This document shows, piece after piece, positions 9,089-18,119 of a stretch of 64,000 bases of DNA (its first letter is position 1; the number at the start of each line of letters is the position of its first letter). The notes below the pieces were generated by a model. It did no database searches. It was not told the origin of the DNA and was given only the letters and a program-made list of their open reading frames with translations. A program made the translations under genes and the position numbers. Source of the DNA: an uncultured Aquimarina sp. (GTDB lineage: Bacteria > Bacteroidota > Bacteroidia > Flavobacteriales > Flavobacteriaceae). The stretch lies in contig CANLMN010000002.1 in NCBI GenBank assembly GCA_947492105.1, positions 62,001 to 126,000 of the forward strand, given 5' to 3'.

Positions 9089-9797
9089 ATCTTCTTTCTC
9101 TTTTTTGATAATTCAAAATGGCTTCAAATAGATCTGATTTTCTAAAATCTGGCCATAATATTTCTGTAAAATACAATTCCGCATATGCAATTTGCCATAA
9201 CAGAAAATTACTAATTCGCTCTTCTCCACTTGTACGTATCAAAAAGTCTACATCGGGTAGGTTTTTGGTGTATAAGTGCTCATTAATGACTGCTTCATTT
9301 ATAAGATGTGGCGAAAGTAAGTCATTTTTTACTTTAATACTTATATTTTGGATGGTTTTTATGAGTTCTTCACGACTTCCATAGCTCAATGCTAGGGTCA
9401 ATGTCATGTGTGTATTATCTTTTGTTTTCTCGATAACTTCGTTCAGTTCTTTTTGCGCTTTTTGAGGCAAAGCCTCGATGTTTCCTATCGTTGCGAGCTT
9501 AATATTATTCTCATGAAGCGTCTTTAACTCTTTTTTTAACGAAGAAACTAACAATTTCATTAAGGTTTGAACTTCTAGTTTGGGTCGATTCCAGTTTTCT
9601 GTAGAAAAAGCGTAAAGAGTCAAGTATTTTACCCCAATCTCCGCACAGCCTTCTACCACTTCACGGACACTTTTGGTACCACTTTCGTGCCCTGCTACAC
9701 GAAATAATCCTTTCTTTTTTGCCCATCGTCCATTACCATCCATAATGATCGCAAGGTGTTGTGGGATATTATCATTGAGCTGTTCTTTAGTCGTCAT
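9060..9797 (-). CDS. uppS: Isoprenyl transferase (undecaprenyl diphosphate synthase)
   Basis: Cis-prenyltransferase that builds the C55 lipid carrier for peptidoglycan and surface polysaccharides. The ATG at 9797 gives 245 aa and leaves 8 bp to porG; an upstream extension would overlap porG. The catalytic motif IIMDGNGRWAKKKG has its Asp at residue 20. Other family blocks are GHESGTKSVREVVE, LTLYAFSTENWNRP and the C-terminal IRTSGEERISNFLLWQIAYAE, followed by FTEILWPDF. It is sandwiched between porG and bamA, an order also seen in Porphyromonas gingivalis. Confidence 0.97.
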   Translation of the reverse strand: MTTKEQLNDNIPQHLAIIMDGNGRWAKKKGLFRVAGHESGTKSVREVVEGCAEIGVKYLTLYAFSTENWNRPKLEVQTLMKLLVSSLKKELKTLHENNIKLATIGNIEALPQKAQKELNEVIEKTKDNTHMTLTLALSYGSREELIKTIQNISIKVKNDLLSPHLINEAVINEHLYTKNLPDVDFLIRTSGEERISNFLLWQIAYAELYFTEILWPDFRKSDLFEAILNYQKRERRFGKTSEQLG

Positions 9798-9805
9798 AGA
9801 TTGTA

Positions 9806-10507
9806 TCAATAGGCACAGAAACAAGGTTTTCGGCCAAAGGTATAGGTAAGAATTAGACCGCTATAAACATACCAGTCGTTATTATTTAAATTTCCAAATT
9901 TTAAATCTTCTCGATCTTTCAACTCTCTATTTGGGTCACTACCATCAATATTATCTGTAAATGTATAGCGTGCTCCAACCTCAAATGCAAGTCGAAACGA
10001 ACGTGCCAGTTGCGTTTTGAACCCAACTACCATAGGGATAGCAAGACTCCAAGCATCTCCAAATGCCTTAATTTCTGGAACACCATTAGTGGTACCTCTT
10101 ACAAGTGTTCCATAACTAAACCCAGTCAAACCTGTATATAAATACGGAACACTTTGATTGCGTTCCGAATAATAATCCCATTCCCAAAAATTATATTCAA
10201 TCCCGAAAGAAATTTCCTTAATAGAATTATCAAAAGAAAGACCTCTCAATGCCCTAAAGGCTTCACTAGACTTTGTATCATCACCCTGTACAGGAAGATA
10301 CAAAAAAGAAGCTCTAAAACTATGACGTTCGGACCTGTTGATTTTTCCAATCACACCGAATCCCACATCTGTAGGAGATAAATAGGAAACATTTCCTACA
10401 TCACCGATATAATTTGAACCACCAACTGTTACGCCCAATTCATAACGTTGCGCTGATGTAAGCTGAGCAAACAGCCACATGAATATAATTAAAAACCAAT
10501 GTTTCAT
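9806..10507 (-). CDS. porG: Type IX secretion system protein PorG (DUF6089 family)
   Basis: PorG is an outer-membrane beta-barrel component of the T9SS, the secretion route for proteins with the C-terminal sorting domains found elsewhere in this window. The 233-aa protein has signal peptide MKHWFLIIFMWLFAQLTSAQ, followed by the DUF6089 start RYELGVTVGGSNYIGDVGN and alternating strands with Gly/aromatic residues to the end. In Porphyromonas gingivalis porG also directly precedes uppS and bamA, which supports the name. TATATTTG (10525-10532 complement) lies 17 bp upstream of the ATG and could be the -7 box of the whole block. Confidence rests on family look and synteny together. Confidence 0.82.
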   Translation of the reverse strand: MKHWFLIIFMWLFAQLTSAQRYELGVTVGGSNYIGDVGNVSYLSPTDVGFGVIGKINRSERHSFRASFLYLPVQGDDTKSSEAFRALRGLSFDNSIKEISFGIEYNFWEWDYYSERNQSVPYLYTGLTGFSYGTLVRGTTNGVPEIKAFGDAWSLAIPMVVGFKTQLARSFRLAFEVGARYTFTDNIDGSDPNRELKDREDLKFGNLNNNDWYVYSGLILTYTFGRKPCFCAY

Positions 10508-10524
10508 AGGTTACTTCAAGTTTG

Positions 10525-10532
10525 CAAATATA
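10525..10532 (-). promoter_or_regulatory. Candidate -7 box of the porG-uppS-bamA-skp operon
   Basis: The minus strand reads TATATTTG, a perfect match to the Bacteroidota TAnnTTTG element, 17 bp before the porG ATG. No TTG was found at the ideal 17-23 bp upstream, so support is partial. Confidence 0.4.
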
Positions 10533-10707
10533 GCAATTAAGTTTGCTACAGAATAATCTGGAAGGATTTGTTGAGATTTAAACATGAATTAATCAAAAAT
10601 ATTGCTTTATACACAGAACAATATAGCAATAATTGCGAAATTTTTAATCCATGAAGCTATCTTTTAACGGGATATTCTGTCACTTAACCGCAAGCACCTC
10701 TATGTTC

Positions 10708-11601
10708 CTAGCTTATTTTGTTCCGTTTATCTTCTCCCCAAAGCATTTTCTTACGCAGAGTTTCCAAAAAGCAGTTACTTTCTAGCACAACCATGTTCAT
10801 CTTGAAAGGCGCTTTTTTGATCGTTATGGTAGATTCGTCTGGTTGTGTATGGATACGAGAATCTAGAGACACAAGGTAATCCTCTTCTCTACTAGATATC
10901 CGGAGCTTGATTTCTTTGTCATCAGAAATCACAAGAGGCCTTGCATTGAGATTATGCGGAGCAATAGGTGTTATCACGAGGCTATTCGTGTCCGGCATCA
11001 TTACAGGCCCACCACAACTGAGAGAATAGCCCGTAGAACCCGTTGGGGTAGCAACAATCAATCCGTCAGCCCAATAGGAGGTCAAAAACTCATTATCAAT
11101 ACTTGTATGTACAGTAATCATCGAAGTAGTATTACGACGACTTACTGCAATCTCATTCATTGCAAAGTTCAACTCTTTCAGATCTTCATCGCCACTAGTA
11201 TCCTCGACCATAAGAATACTTCGAGGGGATAGATAATAGCGCTTTTCAAAAATTAACTCAATACTACTAAGAATTTCTTCTTTTTTGATCGTTGCCAAAA
11301 AACCGAGCCTACCAGTATTGATTCCTGCAATGGGAATCTCCAAATCACGCACATACGTAATAGTTTTGAGAATAGTACCATCACCACCTATACTAAAAAA
11401 CAAGTCATACGACGTATCCAACTCTTCGAAGGTACTGAAGTGTGAGTAGTTTTTGTCTATATCATCATGCAGATTGATAAGTTCCAAAAAGTTTTTCTCG
11501 ATCACAACCTCTACGTTTCGTTGATGCAGTGCCTCGAGCAATTGTTGGATATAAATACCAGAATTTTGGTGATAAAATTGTCCGTAGATACCTACTTTCA
11601 T
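10708..11601 (-). CDS. nadK: NAD kinase
   Basis: Phosphorylates NAD to NADP. The 297-aa protein carries the GGDGTILKT motif (Gly72-Asp74 region) with the catalytic Asp, INTGRLGFLA near residue 105, the NAD-binding NEIAVSRR and the conserved GSTGYSLSCGGPVM segment. The length is typical. The ATG at 11601 opens directly on the first strand (MKVGIYGQ). It is on the same strand as the envelope block but 200 bp upstream of porG, so it is probably a separate unit. Confidence 0.97.
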   Translation of the reverse strand: MKVGIYGQFYHQNSGIYIQQLLEALHQRNVEVVIEKNFLELINLHDDIDKNYSHFSTFEELDTSYDLFFSIGGDGTILKTITYVRDLEIPIAGINTGRLGFLATIKKEEILSSIELIFEKRYYLSPRSILMVEDTSGDEDLKELNFAMNEIAVSRRNTTSMITVHTSIDNEFLTSYWADGLIVATPTGSTGYSLSCGGPVMMPDTNSLVITPIAPHNLNARPLVISDDKEIKLRISSREEDYLVSLDSRIHTQPDESTITIKKAPFKMNMVVLESNCFLETLRKKMLWGEDKRNKIS

Positions 11602-11985
11602 CTATTTATATTTATTGCCTTTTAATGATTCTGTTATTTACATTTCGAAAACAGCACTTTTTAGCATCTATTTTCTCTTTTTTCTAAAAACTTCAAAAGC
11701 CACGTTACTACCTTTTGATTTTTATATTTGTTTTAGTTTTAGACAACATTCATTAATTGCTATTTAAGTCAAAACAATCCAGTATATACTAATTCCTTTG
11801 ACGCTTCTCGTTTCAAAAATCGTAGTAAAGTTAGGAATTCGAGTTTAGATTATAAAGATTACTCGGACGAAGTTTTGACCTAAAACCTGTTCCTTTACAT
11901 TAAAGCTTCAATCCGCACATGTTACACTTACGATTTACAGCGTTTTTTCACAACAACACATCTTGCACCTTCTCTATAATTAGTC
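11602..11985. other. Gene-free stretch between nadK and the CBS-domain gene
   Basis: About 380 bp, AT-rich, no reading frame worth calling. A segment near 11845-11885 (ATTACTCGGACGAAGTTTTG) faintly resembles the left arm of family A copy A1 but is too decayed to call. Confidence 0.3.
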
Positions 11986-12642
11986 TTACATATTCAAATA
12001 TTTTTCCAAATATTCTGATCGTTCTTTTAGATTGGTTATGAAAAGATCATCCGAGTGTTCCGATATAATATTGTAACTATACCTGCGGAAAGTTTGAGAG
12101 ATTGCACTAACATCAGCATCTCCAATTTTTATCGTAATTTGAGCAACATCATTTTCTAATTTGGAAATAAAAATTCCATAGATTTTGGCGTTATTAGACT
12201 CAACAATTTGTGCCACTTCGCTAAAAGAGTAATCCATACTTCCTTTTTCTACCACAAGAATATTCCCTGGCTCATTCAAAAAAGGTGTCTCATTAAAGAT
12301 ATTCATGATATCATTAAGTTCAAAATACCCCAAATACTTATTATCATGATCGAGTACGGGCATTATATTTGTATGGTTTTGAGCAAAAGCTTCTAAAATA
12401 TCTAACCAATTTGCATCAACTCTGACAAAAAAACCTTCCAATGCATACCGATAAGAACTTAACTCTTTGTCTGTCTCAAAACACCGAACATCATTTTCGG
12501 GAAAACATCCAAGATAAGTCTGATCCGAAAATATGGGCAAATGAGATAACATAAGCTCACTAAAAATTGCTTGCGCTTCTTGGACATGCTCCTTGATATC
12601 GAGCGGTGCAATGTCGTTTATTATAAACTGTTGTGTGTTCAT
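11986..12642 (-). CDS. CBS domain-containing protein
   Basis: The ATG at 12642 gives 218 aa beginning MNTQQFIINDIAPLD; an upstream in-frame stretch of 50 basic residues reads like untranslated DNA. Two CBS-like modules cover about residues 15-130: ELMLSHLPIF...TYLGCFPENDV and NIMPVLDHDNKYLGYFELNDIM. CBS pairs usually sense adenine nucleotides. The C-terminal about 80 residues (NAKIYGIFISKLENDVAQITIK) look like an ACT-like alpha/beta domain. The gene is divergent from pdxJ across 170 bp, an arrangement common in Flavobacteriaceae. The ligand and target are not known. Confidence 0.85.
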   Translation of the reverse strand: MNTQQFIINDIAPLDIKEHVQEAQAIFSELMLSHLPIFSDQTYLGCFPENDVRCFETDKELSSYRYALEGFFVRVDANWLDILEAFAQNHTNIMPVLDHDNKYLGYFELNDIMNIFNETPFLNEPGNILVVEKGSMDYSFSEVAQIVESNNAKIYGIFISKLENDVAQITIKIGDADVSAISQTFRRYSYNIISEHSDDLFITNLKERSEYLEKYLNM

Positions 12643-12759
12643 AAAGGGGGTTTTATCTAAGATAACAAATTTTAGCTGGTCTAAATTGTATTGACACCTA
12701 AAAAAAACATGAAATAACGGTTTCGATACTAAATACTGTAGTTTACATTTTCTAGTTCG

Positions 12760-12767
12760 TATTTTTG
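12760..12767 (+). promoter_or_regulatory. Candidate -7 box upstream of pdxJ
   Basis: TATTTTTG matches the TAnnTTTG consensus and lies 45 bp before the pdxJ ATG in the divergent pdxJ/CBS spacer. No TTG at the preferred spacing was seen. Confidence 0.35.
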
Positions 12768-12812
12768 TTTTTTTGAATTTAAATCTTTTCAAAAACTATA
12801 CCAAGAAAAGCG

Positions 12813-13526
12813 ATGACAAAATTAAGTGTTAATATTAACAAAATAGCCACGTTACGAAACTCTAGAGGAGGCAACACCCCTGATGTCCAACAAGTAGCAA
12901 GAGACGTAGAACGATTTGGAGGACAAGGAATCACCGTGCATCCCAGACCAGACGAACGCCATATTAGATATCAAGACGCTATTGATCTACAGCAAATCGT
13001 CACAACAGAATTCAATATAGAAGGGAATCCAATCCCCAAATTTGTCGATATGGTATTAGCTGTTAAACCAACACAGGTTACACTAGTGCCCGATGCCATT
13101 GACGCCATTACAAGTAATTCGGGATGGGATACTATTACACACCAAGGATTCTTGAAAGATATTCTTGCAGAATTCAAACGAAATAATATCCGTACATCTG
13201 TATTCGTTGATCCCCAAGAAAAAATGATTGAAGGTGCTGCCTTGGCAGGAACTGATCGCATAGAGTTATACACAGAGGCCTATGCAACGGAATATCCCAA
13301 CGATAAAAAAAATGCTGTAGCTCCATATGCCAAATGTGCCCAATTAGCTTTAGATTCGGGCTTAGGAATCAATGCTGGTCATGATTTATCATTAGACAAT
13401 GTTCAATTTTTCAAGCAACAAGTACCTGGTCTATTAGAGGTATCCATTGGCCATGCTCTTATCTGCGAATCTCTATATCTCGGGTTAGAAAATGTTATCC
13501 AAATGTATCTACATAGACTCAAATAA
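12813..13526 (+). CDS. pdxJ: Pyridoxine 5'-phosphate synthase
   Basis: Final step of DXP-dependent vitamin B6 synthesis: condenses 1-deoxyxylulose 5-phosphate with 3-amino-2-oxopropyl phosphate to pyridoxine phosphate. The 237-aa TIM barrel shows the N-terminal LSVNINKIATLRNSRGG, the active-site GITVHPRPDERHI near residues 35-47, VTLVPDAI, SVFVDPQ and AGHDLSLDN. It ends with EVSIGHALICES, the phosphate-binding loop. It starts a plus-strand pair with an alpha/beta hydrolase 6 bp downstream, so the two are probably co-transcribed. Confidence 0.97.
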   Translation: MTKLSVNINKIATLRNSRGGNTPDVQQVARDVERFGGQGITVHPRPDERHIRYQDAIDLQQIVTTEFNIEGNPIPKFVDMVLAVKPTQVTLVPDAIDAITSNSGWDTITHQGFLKDILAEFKRNNIRTSVFVDPQEKMIEGAALAGTDRIELYTEAYATEYPNDKKNAVAPYAKCAQLALDSGLGINAGHDLSLDNVQFFKQQVPGLLEVSIGHALICESLYLGLENVIQMYLHRLK

Positions 13527-13532
13527 TACGAT

Positions 13533-14297
13533 ATGAAATTACACGCTAATATTATAGGAACAGGAAAACCCTTTATAATCCTACATGGATTCATTGGAAT
13601 GGGAGATAACTGGAAAACTCTGGGGAAACAATTCTCCGAATGGGGTTACTCTATACATCTTATAGACCAACGGAATCATGGACGCAGCTCTCATAGCCCT
13701 GATTTTAGCTACCAATTAATGGCTAACGACCTCAAGGAATATTGCGAGGACAATGCGTTAGAAAATATTGTGCTTCTGGGACATTCTATGGGAGGCAAAA
13801 CTGCTATGGAGTTTGCTACAAGCTTTCCTGAATTAGTACAAAAACTCATTATAGCTGACATTGCACCAAAGTATTACGCTCCACATCACCAAGACATTTT
13901 GGACGGATTACAATCATTGGATTTTTCTGAAATCAAAACAAGAGGCGAAGCAGATAAGGCATTGGCATCGTATGTTCCGGAGCCAGGGATACGCATGTTC
14001 CTTCTCAAAAATCTGTATTGGAAAGAAAAAGGTATCCTTGGATTACGCCTCAATATCCAAGTATTAGCCGAAAAAGCTCATGAAATAGGAACACCATTAG
14101 CTGCAAATGCATCGTATCAAGGTCATACACTTTTTTTGCGTGGAGCTAAATCAAATTATATCTTGGACGAAGACATTCCTCACATAAAAACTCATTTCTC
14201 TAATATGCTCATAGCAACCGTTCCTAATGCTGGACATTGGTTACATGCGGAAAACCCATCTTTTTTTGCCGGTAAAATTGCTGAATTCCTTCAATAA
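13533..14297 (+). CDS. Alpha/beta-fold hydrolase (YbfF-like esterase)
   Basis: A 254-aa serine hydrolase with no signal peptide. The oxyanion-hole block LHGFIGMGDNW is at residues 18-28, DQRNHGRS near 45-52, the nucleophile elbow GHSMGGK with Ser85, and the catalytic His in NAGHWLHAENP near residue 232. DQRNHGRS and overall length resemble E. coli YbfF, an acyl-CoA/ester hydrolase, but the natural substrate cannot be told. It lies 6 bp after pdxJ and is presumably in its operon. Confidence 0.9.
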   Translation: MKLHANIIGTGKPFIILHGFIGMGDNWKTLGKQFSEWGYSIHLIDQRNHGRSSHSPDFSYQLMANDLKEYCEDNALENIVLLGHSMGGKTAMEFATSFPELVQKLIIADIAPKYYAPHHQDILDGLQSLDFSEIKTRGEADKALASYVPEPGIRMFLLKNLYWKEKGILGLRLNIQVLAEKAHEIGTPLAANASYQGHTLFLRGAKSNYILDEDIPHIKTHFSNMLIATVPNAGHWLHAENPSFFAGKIAEFLQ

Positions 14298-14419
14298 AAG
14301 GATGAATATGCATGGTATGCATAATATTTTGTGTTTTAAATTACAATATTCGTATATTAAACTATTATTTATAATTTTTTTTCTAAAAAGAGCAATTATA
14401 AACATCCGTAGAATGCGCA

Positions 14420-14453
14420 TTGTGAATGCGTAAGTAATCACTAAGAATATTTG
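14420..14453 (+). promoter_or_regulatory. Candidate flavobacterial promoter for the FadL-type gene
   Basis: TTG at 14420-14422 is followed after 23 bp by AATATTTG (7 of 8 matches to TAnnTTTG) at 14446-14453, 54 bp before the ATG. Spacing lies at the edge of the accepted 17-23 bp range. Confidence 0.4.
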
Positions 14454-14507
14454 GATAAGATCATTTATCTCAAAACAATAAAGTATAACAGATCAAACTA
14501 CAATTTT

Positions 14508-15752
14508 ATGAGGAAACTATTAGTATTAGGACTCTTTACACTGATGGCAGGAGCTATCTATGCTGGCGGATACAGAACCAGCTTACAAGGTCAACGATCG
14601 CTAGCGATGGGACATGCTGGAGTCGCAGTAGTCAACAGTGCAGAACTGGTATTCTTTAACCCCGCAGGATTAGTTTATTTGGAAAACAAACTGAATATCA
14701 GTACCGGTGCTGTCGGAATTATATCCAAAGGAAAGTACCAGAATTTTGGAACCAATCAAGAGGCAGAAACCACGAATGACACCAGTGTTGTACCAAGTTT
14801 TTATGCCTCATATGCCTTAAACGAATATTTTTCTGTAGGACTAGGAGTTTATGCCCCGTATGGAAGTACTATTTCTTGGGAAAAAGATTGGGCTGGATCA
14901 CATTTGGTGAATGAGATTTCGCTAGCTGCAATATATATCAACCCAACAATCTCTCTAAAACTAGCAGATGTTTTTAGTATCGGTGGGGGACCTATTTTTG
15001 CTGTAGGATCTGTAGAGTTTAATAGAAATCGTGATCGTACATTAACAGACCGCAACGGTATTCGTTCTAATGTCACTATAGAAGACTCCGGAGTGACAGG
15101 CGTAGGATACAAAGCAGGCTTTTTGTTCTCCCCGCATGAAGACATCCGATTTGGTGTCACTTATATGAGTAAGATCATTCTAGAAGTAGAAGACGGAGAT
15201 GCAACCTTTAGTAATTTCCCAGATATAGCCCAAATACCGAACACCTCTACATTCAGCGCAGAATTACCATTACCCGCAGAGGTAACAGTGGGATTGGCTT
15301 ATCAAGTAACAGATAAGTTTTTATTAGCCTTGGATTTTAACAGAACACTTTGGAGCGCTTATGAATCGTTGGATCTAACTTTTGGTGACGGAATACCTGC
15401 ATCAAAAAACCCACGTAATTACAAAAACTCTTCTGTCTACCGACTAGGTCTACAATATGACCCTACAGAAAAAATCACATTACGCGCAGGATATTATCAT
15501 GACGAAACACCTGTGCGCCTGGATTATTTTAGTCCAGAGACACCTAGACCTGATGCAAATGGATACACAGGTGGTATTACATACAATATCAATGATCATT
15601 TTGCAATCGATGCTTCATTTTTGTACCTGACTTTTCAAGAAACTACAGCATCCTATAACGGCTATTTTGAGAATGATGTCGCAGCACCTTTTGAAGGAAC
15701 GTATATCGCAAATGCCTTTATCCCTGGAATAGGAATCACCTACAAACTTTAA
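14508..15752 (+). CDS. Outer membrane transport protein, OmpP1/FadL/TodX family
   Basis: FadL-type 14-strand barrels let hydrophobic substrates such as long-chain fatty acids cross the outer membrane. The ATG at 14508 gives 414 aa with a signal peptide (MRKLLVLGLFTLMAGAIYA); starting further upstream would add 19 residues before the signal. The mature N-terminus GGYRTSLQGQRSLAMGHAG and the NPAGLVYL motif are family hallmarks (hatch region). The C-terminus ends in a beta strand (FIPGIGITYKL). The next gene is 13 bp downstream and encodes a lipoprotein GDSL-type esterase, a pairing often seen in Flavobacteriaceae that suggests lipid or ester uptake and hydrolysis. Confidence 0.93.
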   Translation: MRKLLVLGLFTLMAGAIYAGGYRTSLQGQRSLAMGHAGVAVVNSAELVFFNPAGLVYLENKLNISTGAVGIISKGKYQNFGTNQEAETTNDTSVVPSFYASYALNEYFSVGLGVYAPYGSTISWEKDWAGSHLVNEISLAAIYINPTISLKLADVFSIGGGPIFAVGSVEFNRNRDRTLTDRNGIRSNVTIEDSGVTGVGYKAGFLFSPHEDIRFGVTYMSKIILEVEDGDATFSNFPDIAQIPNTSTFSAELPLPAEVTVGLAYQVTDKFLLALDFNRTLWSAYESLDLTFGDGIPASKNPRNYKNSSVYRLGLQYDPTEKITLRAGYYHDETPVRLDYFSPETPRPDANGYTGGITYNINDHFAIDASFLYLTFQETTASYNGYFENDVAAPFEGTYIANAFIPGIGITYKL

Positions 15753-15765
15753 TTGACATCAACTT

Positions 15766-17358
15766 ATGAATAATACACTAAAATATATAGCACTTCTGGT
15801 AGTGGGAACACATATACTTATTTCTTGTGATCCTGAATTTGAAAATGAATTAGATAATAGAACTCCTGCATCAAGCGGAAAAGCAGATTTCTCAAAATAT
15901 GTGGCATTAGGAAATTCGTTGACTGCAGGTGTAGCTGATGGGACACTTTATTTGGATGGACAAATAGCATCCTATCCAAATATCATGGCGGAACAAATGG
16001 AATTTGCTGGTGGCGGAGAGTTCAAACAACCTTTGATTAGTGACAATTTAGGAGGATTACTAATTAATGGCCAATACAACCCGCTGGCATTACCTGTTAG
16101 AAGAGTATTACGCTTAACAGCTAGCAATTGCTCTGAAGGCGAAGAAACAGTTAGCCCAAGTCCAGTACTTGTTGACGGAACTCCTACCACGGAAGCAACA
16201 ACTGTTTTACCTGGATCTTTCAATAACATGGGGGTTCCTGGGGCAAAAAGCTTTCATTTAGGTCTTAAAGGATATGGAAACCCAACAGGAATAGGCACAA
16301 CAGCCAACCCTTATTACGTAAGATTTGCATCAAACCCGGAAGCATCTGTTATAGAAGATGCTATTGCGCAACAACCAACGTTTTTTACCTTATGGATAGG
16401 AAATAACGATATATTAGGATACGCAACAAGTGGTGGCACTGGAGTCAATCAGACAGGCAATCTTGATCCTAGATCCTACGGAGGTAACGACATAACAGAT
16501 CCCAATGTATTTGCAAGTTCCTATAGCGGATATGTCGAAGCCTTAACAGGAATAGGCGCTAAGGGTGTTTTGATAAATTTACCTGATGTGACTTCAATAC
16601 CGTTTTTTACTACAGTGCCCAACAACGCTTTAGTTTTGACTGCTGAGCAGGCTGCAGGATTGACTAGTTTTTTCCAAGTATATGCTGGCATTTTTGCGCA
16701 AGGTTTGGTATTACAAGGTTTAGCAACCCCGGAACAAGCACAAGCCTTGGCAGCTCAATATGCAATCACTTTTAATGAGGGACCAAATAGATTTTTAATT
16801 GATGTTCCTCCTTCTTCAACTAACCCGCAAGGATTCAGACAAATGACGAATAATGAACTCTTACTACTTACTATTGATCAATGCGAACTTAGAACCCAAG
16901 GGTATGGTTCGGTCGTTTTGACTCCCGAAGTATTACAGGTTCTAGGTAAGATACAACAAGGAGGAACTCCTACTGCCGAGGAAGGTCTTTTAGTTCTTAA
17001 TGCAGTTAACAGTATAGACGACAAAGATGTATTAGATAGTGCTGAGATAGCAGAAATTACAACCGCTAAAGAAGCATATAATGCAACAATTAAAGGATTA
17101 GCGGAAGCAAAAGGATTAGCTTTTCTGGATGCAGATACATTGCTAAAAGAGGTAGCAACTACTGGAATTCGAGTTGATGGCGGTATTGTTACTTCTGAAT
17201 TTGTAAGAGGTGGTGGTTTTTCTCTTGATGGTGTACATTTAACACCAAGAGGATATGCACTTATTGCCAATAATATCATGAGGGTTACGAATGAAACATA
17301 TGACTCTAAACTTACTCTCGTACAACCAGGAACCTACAAAACAATCACTGTAGAGTAA
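15766..17358 (+). CDS. SGNH/GDSL hydrolase family lipoprotein
   Basis: Predicted surface or periplasmic esterase. The 530-aa protein has a lipoprotein signal with lipobox LISC (Cys21). Block I is VALGNSLTAG with the likely nucleophile Ser51 (GNSL replaces the classic GDSL). Block III is WIGNNDILGYA and block V is DGVHLTPRGYALIAN, supplying the Asp and His of the catalytic set. The middle third (about 270-460) is longer than in small GDSL enzymes and rich in Ala/Gln. It is translated 13 bp after the FadL-type gene and followed by a clear terminator. The substrate is unknown; pairing with FadL suggests a lipid ester. Confidence 0.9.
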   Translation: MNNTLKYIALLVVGTHILISCDPEFENELDNRTPASSGKADFSKYVALGNSLTAGVADGTLYLDGQIASYPNIMAEQMEFAGGGEFKQPLISDNLGGLLINGQYNPLALPVRRVLRLTASNCSEGEETVSPSPVLVDGTPTTEATTVLPGSFNNMGVPGAKSFHLGLKGYGNPTGIGTTANPYYVRFASNPEASVIEDAIAQQPTFFTLWIGNNDILGYATSGGTGVNQTGNLDPRSYGGNDITDPNVFASSYSGYVEALTGIGAKGVLINLPDVTSIPFFTTVPNNALVLTAEQAAGLTSFFQVYAGIFAQGLVLQGLATPEQAQALAAQYAITFNEGPNRFLIDVPPSSTNPQGFRQMTNNELLLLTIDQCELRTQGYGSVVLTPEVLQVLGKIQQGGTPTAEEGLLVLNAVNSIDDKDVLDSAEIAEITTAKEAYNATIKGLAEAKGLAFLDADTLLKEVATTGIRVDGGIVTSEFVRGGGFSLDGVHLTPRGYALIANNIMRVTNETYDSKLTLVQPGTYKTITVE

Positions 17359-17394
17359 TATCGTTTTGGTCTGTATCGATTAAGAAAGTTTTAA

Positions 17395-17435
17395 AAACTC
17401 CACTATTTTTTTCAAAAAACAGTGGAGTTTTTTCT
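17395..17435 (+). terminator. Intrinsic terminator after the FadL/GDSL pair
   Basis: A perfect 10-bp stem AAACTCCACT / AGTGGAGTTT with a 16-nt loop is followed by a T-run, 36 bp after the stop codon. Confidence 0.9.
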
Positions 17436-17452
17436 TTGTAAAAAGGAGATAA

Positions 17453-17613
17453 TACCATTTAAAAAAATAATTATAGGCTAATAATAAGGATCTTTTCTAG
17501 TATTTTTTAAAATAGAAAATTAAACCGTAGCCACGACTATCCTTCCATTGTATAGTTCAAGCTAGCGAAAAATAGTTCAATTATTTTGACCTACAGTTAC
17601 ATTTTAACAGGTA
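17453..17613. mobile_element. MITE-like element, family B, copy B2 (full length)
   Basis: A 161-bp imperfect palindrome from TACCATTTAAAA to TTAACAGGTA with core CCGTAGCCACGACTATC. Flanks are TAA on the left and TTA on the right, both TNA but not identical. Its right end is 30 bp upstream of the HYC_CC_PP gene, so it forms part of that gene's upstream region. Confidence 0.85.
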
Positions 17614-17628
17614 TTACCAAAAATTCCC

Positions 17629-17636
17629 TAACTTTG
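17629..17636 (+). promoter_or_regulatory. Candidate -7 box upstream of the HYC_CC_PP gene
   Basis: TAACTTTG matches TAnnTTTG perfectly and ends 7 bp before the ATG, which would give an almost leaderless transcript. No TTG lies at ideal spacing; the upstream part falls in MITE copy B2. Confidence 0.35.
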
Positions 17637-17643
17637 TCTTACG

Positions 17644-18063
17644 ATGAAATCCAAAATCCAAAAAATAATATCTTGTGTATTAGCTGTCATTGTACTGCTA
17701 TCTACAGTATCCTTTACGGTAGCAAAACATTATTGCGGGGATCATGTTGTTGATGTAACAATCTTTAAAGAAGCTAAGTCTTGCGGCATGGATCTGTTAT
17801 TAGCACAAAAGACTTCTTTGGAACATACAATTACCAAAAGCCCTTGTTGCAAAGACGAACAATCTCTGCATCAAGGACAGGATGAACTAAAACAATCCAC
17901 AGATCAGATAACAATCAAAAAGCAACATCTAGTTATGCTTTTTGTCACCTCGTATCTAGAAGTATTCTATCCGCAAGGCATTACAAAAATTGTTTACAAA
18001 GAGTATAGTCCCCCACCATTAATTCAGGATATTCTACTTCTGAATAGTACTTTTCTTATTTGA
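17644..18063 (+). CDS. HYC_CC_PP family protein
   Basis: Small exported protein of a family named for its conserved HYC, CC and PP motifs; all three are visible: KHYCGDHV near residues 28-35, SPCCKDE near 74-80 and YSPPPLIQ near 120-127. A signal/membrane segment covers about residues 8-27. The Cys/His content and position at the head of a copper-efflux operon suggest metal binding, but no biochemical role is established that I know of. It stands between two family B elements (17453-17613 and 18120-18280). Whether it is co-transcribed with cusA is uncertain because of the element in the 299-bp gap. Confidence 0.85.
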   Translation: MKSKIQKIISCVLAVIVLLSTVSFTVAKHYCGDHVVDVTIFKEAKSCGMDLLLAQKTSLEHTITKSPCCKDEQSLHQGQDELKQSTDQITIKKQHLVMLFVTSYLEVFYPQGITKIVYKEYSPPPLIQDILLLNSTFLI

Positions 18064-18119
18064 TTTTTTAGTCTAGAGAAATCCTTCTTTGCGAGTATTT
18101 CTATATAGCACCTATTTGA

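Noticed and set aside
11845-11885. Possible decayed family A element between nadK and the CBS gene
   Set aside because: Only about 20 bp resemble the A1 left arm; no ends or core visible.
16878-17279. 133-aa minus-strand frame antisense to the GDSL lipoprotein gene
   Set aside because: The plus-strand gene has a lipobox and all catalytic blocks; the antisense frame is featureless.
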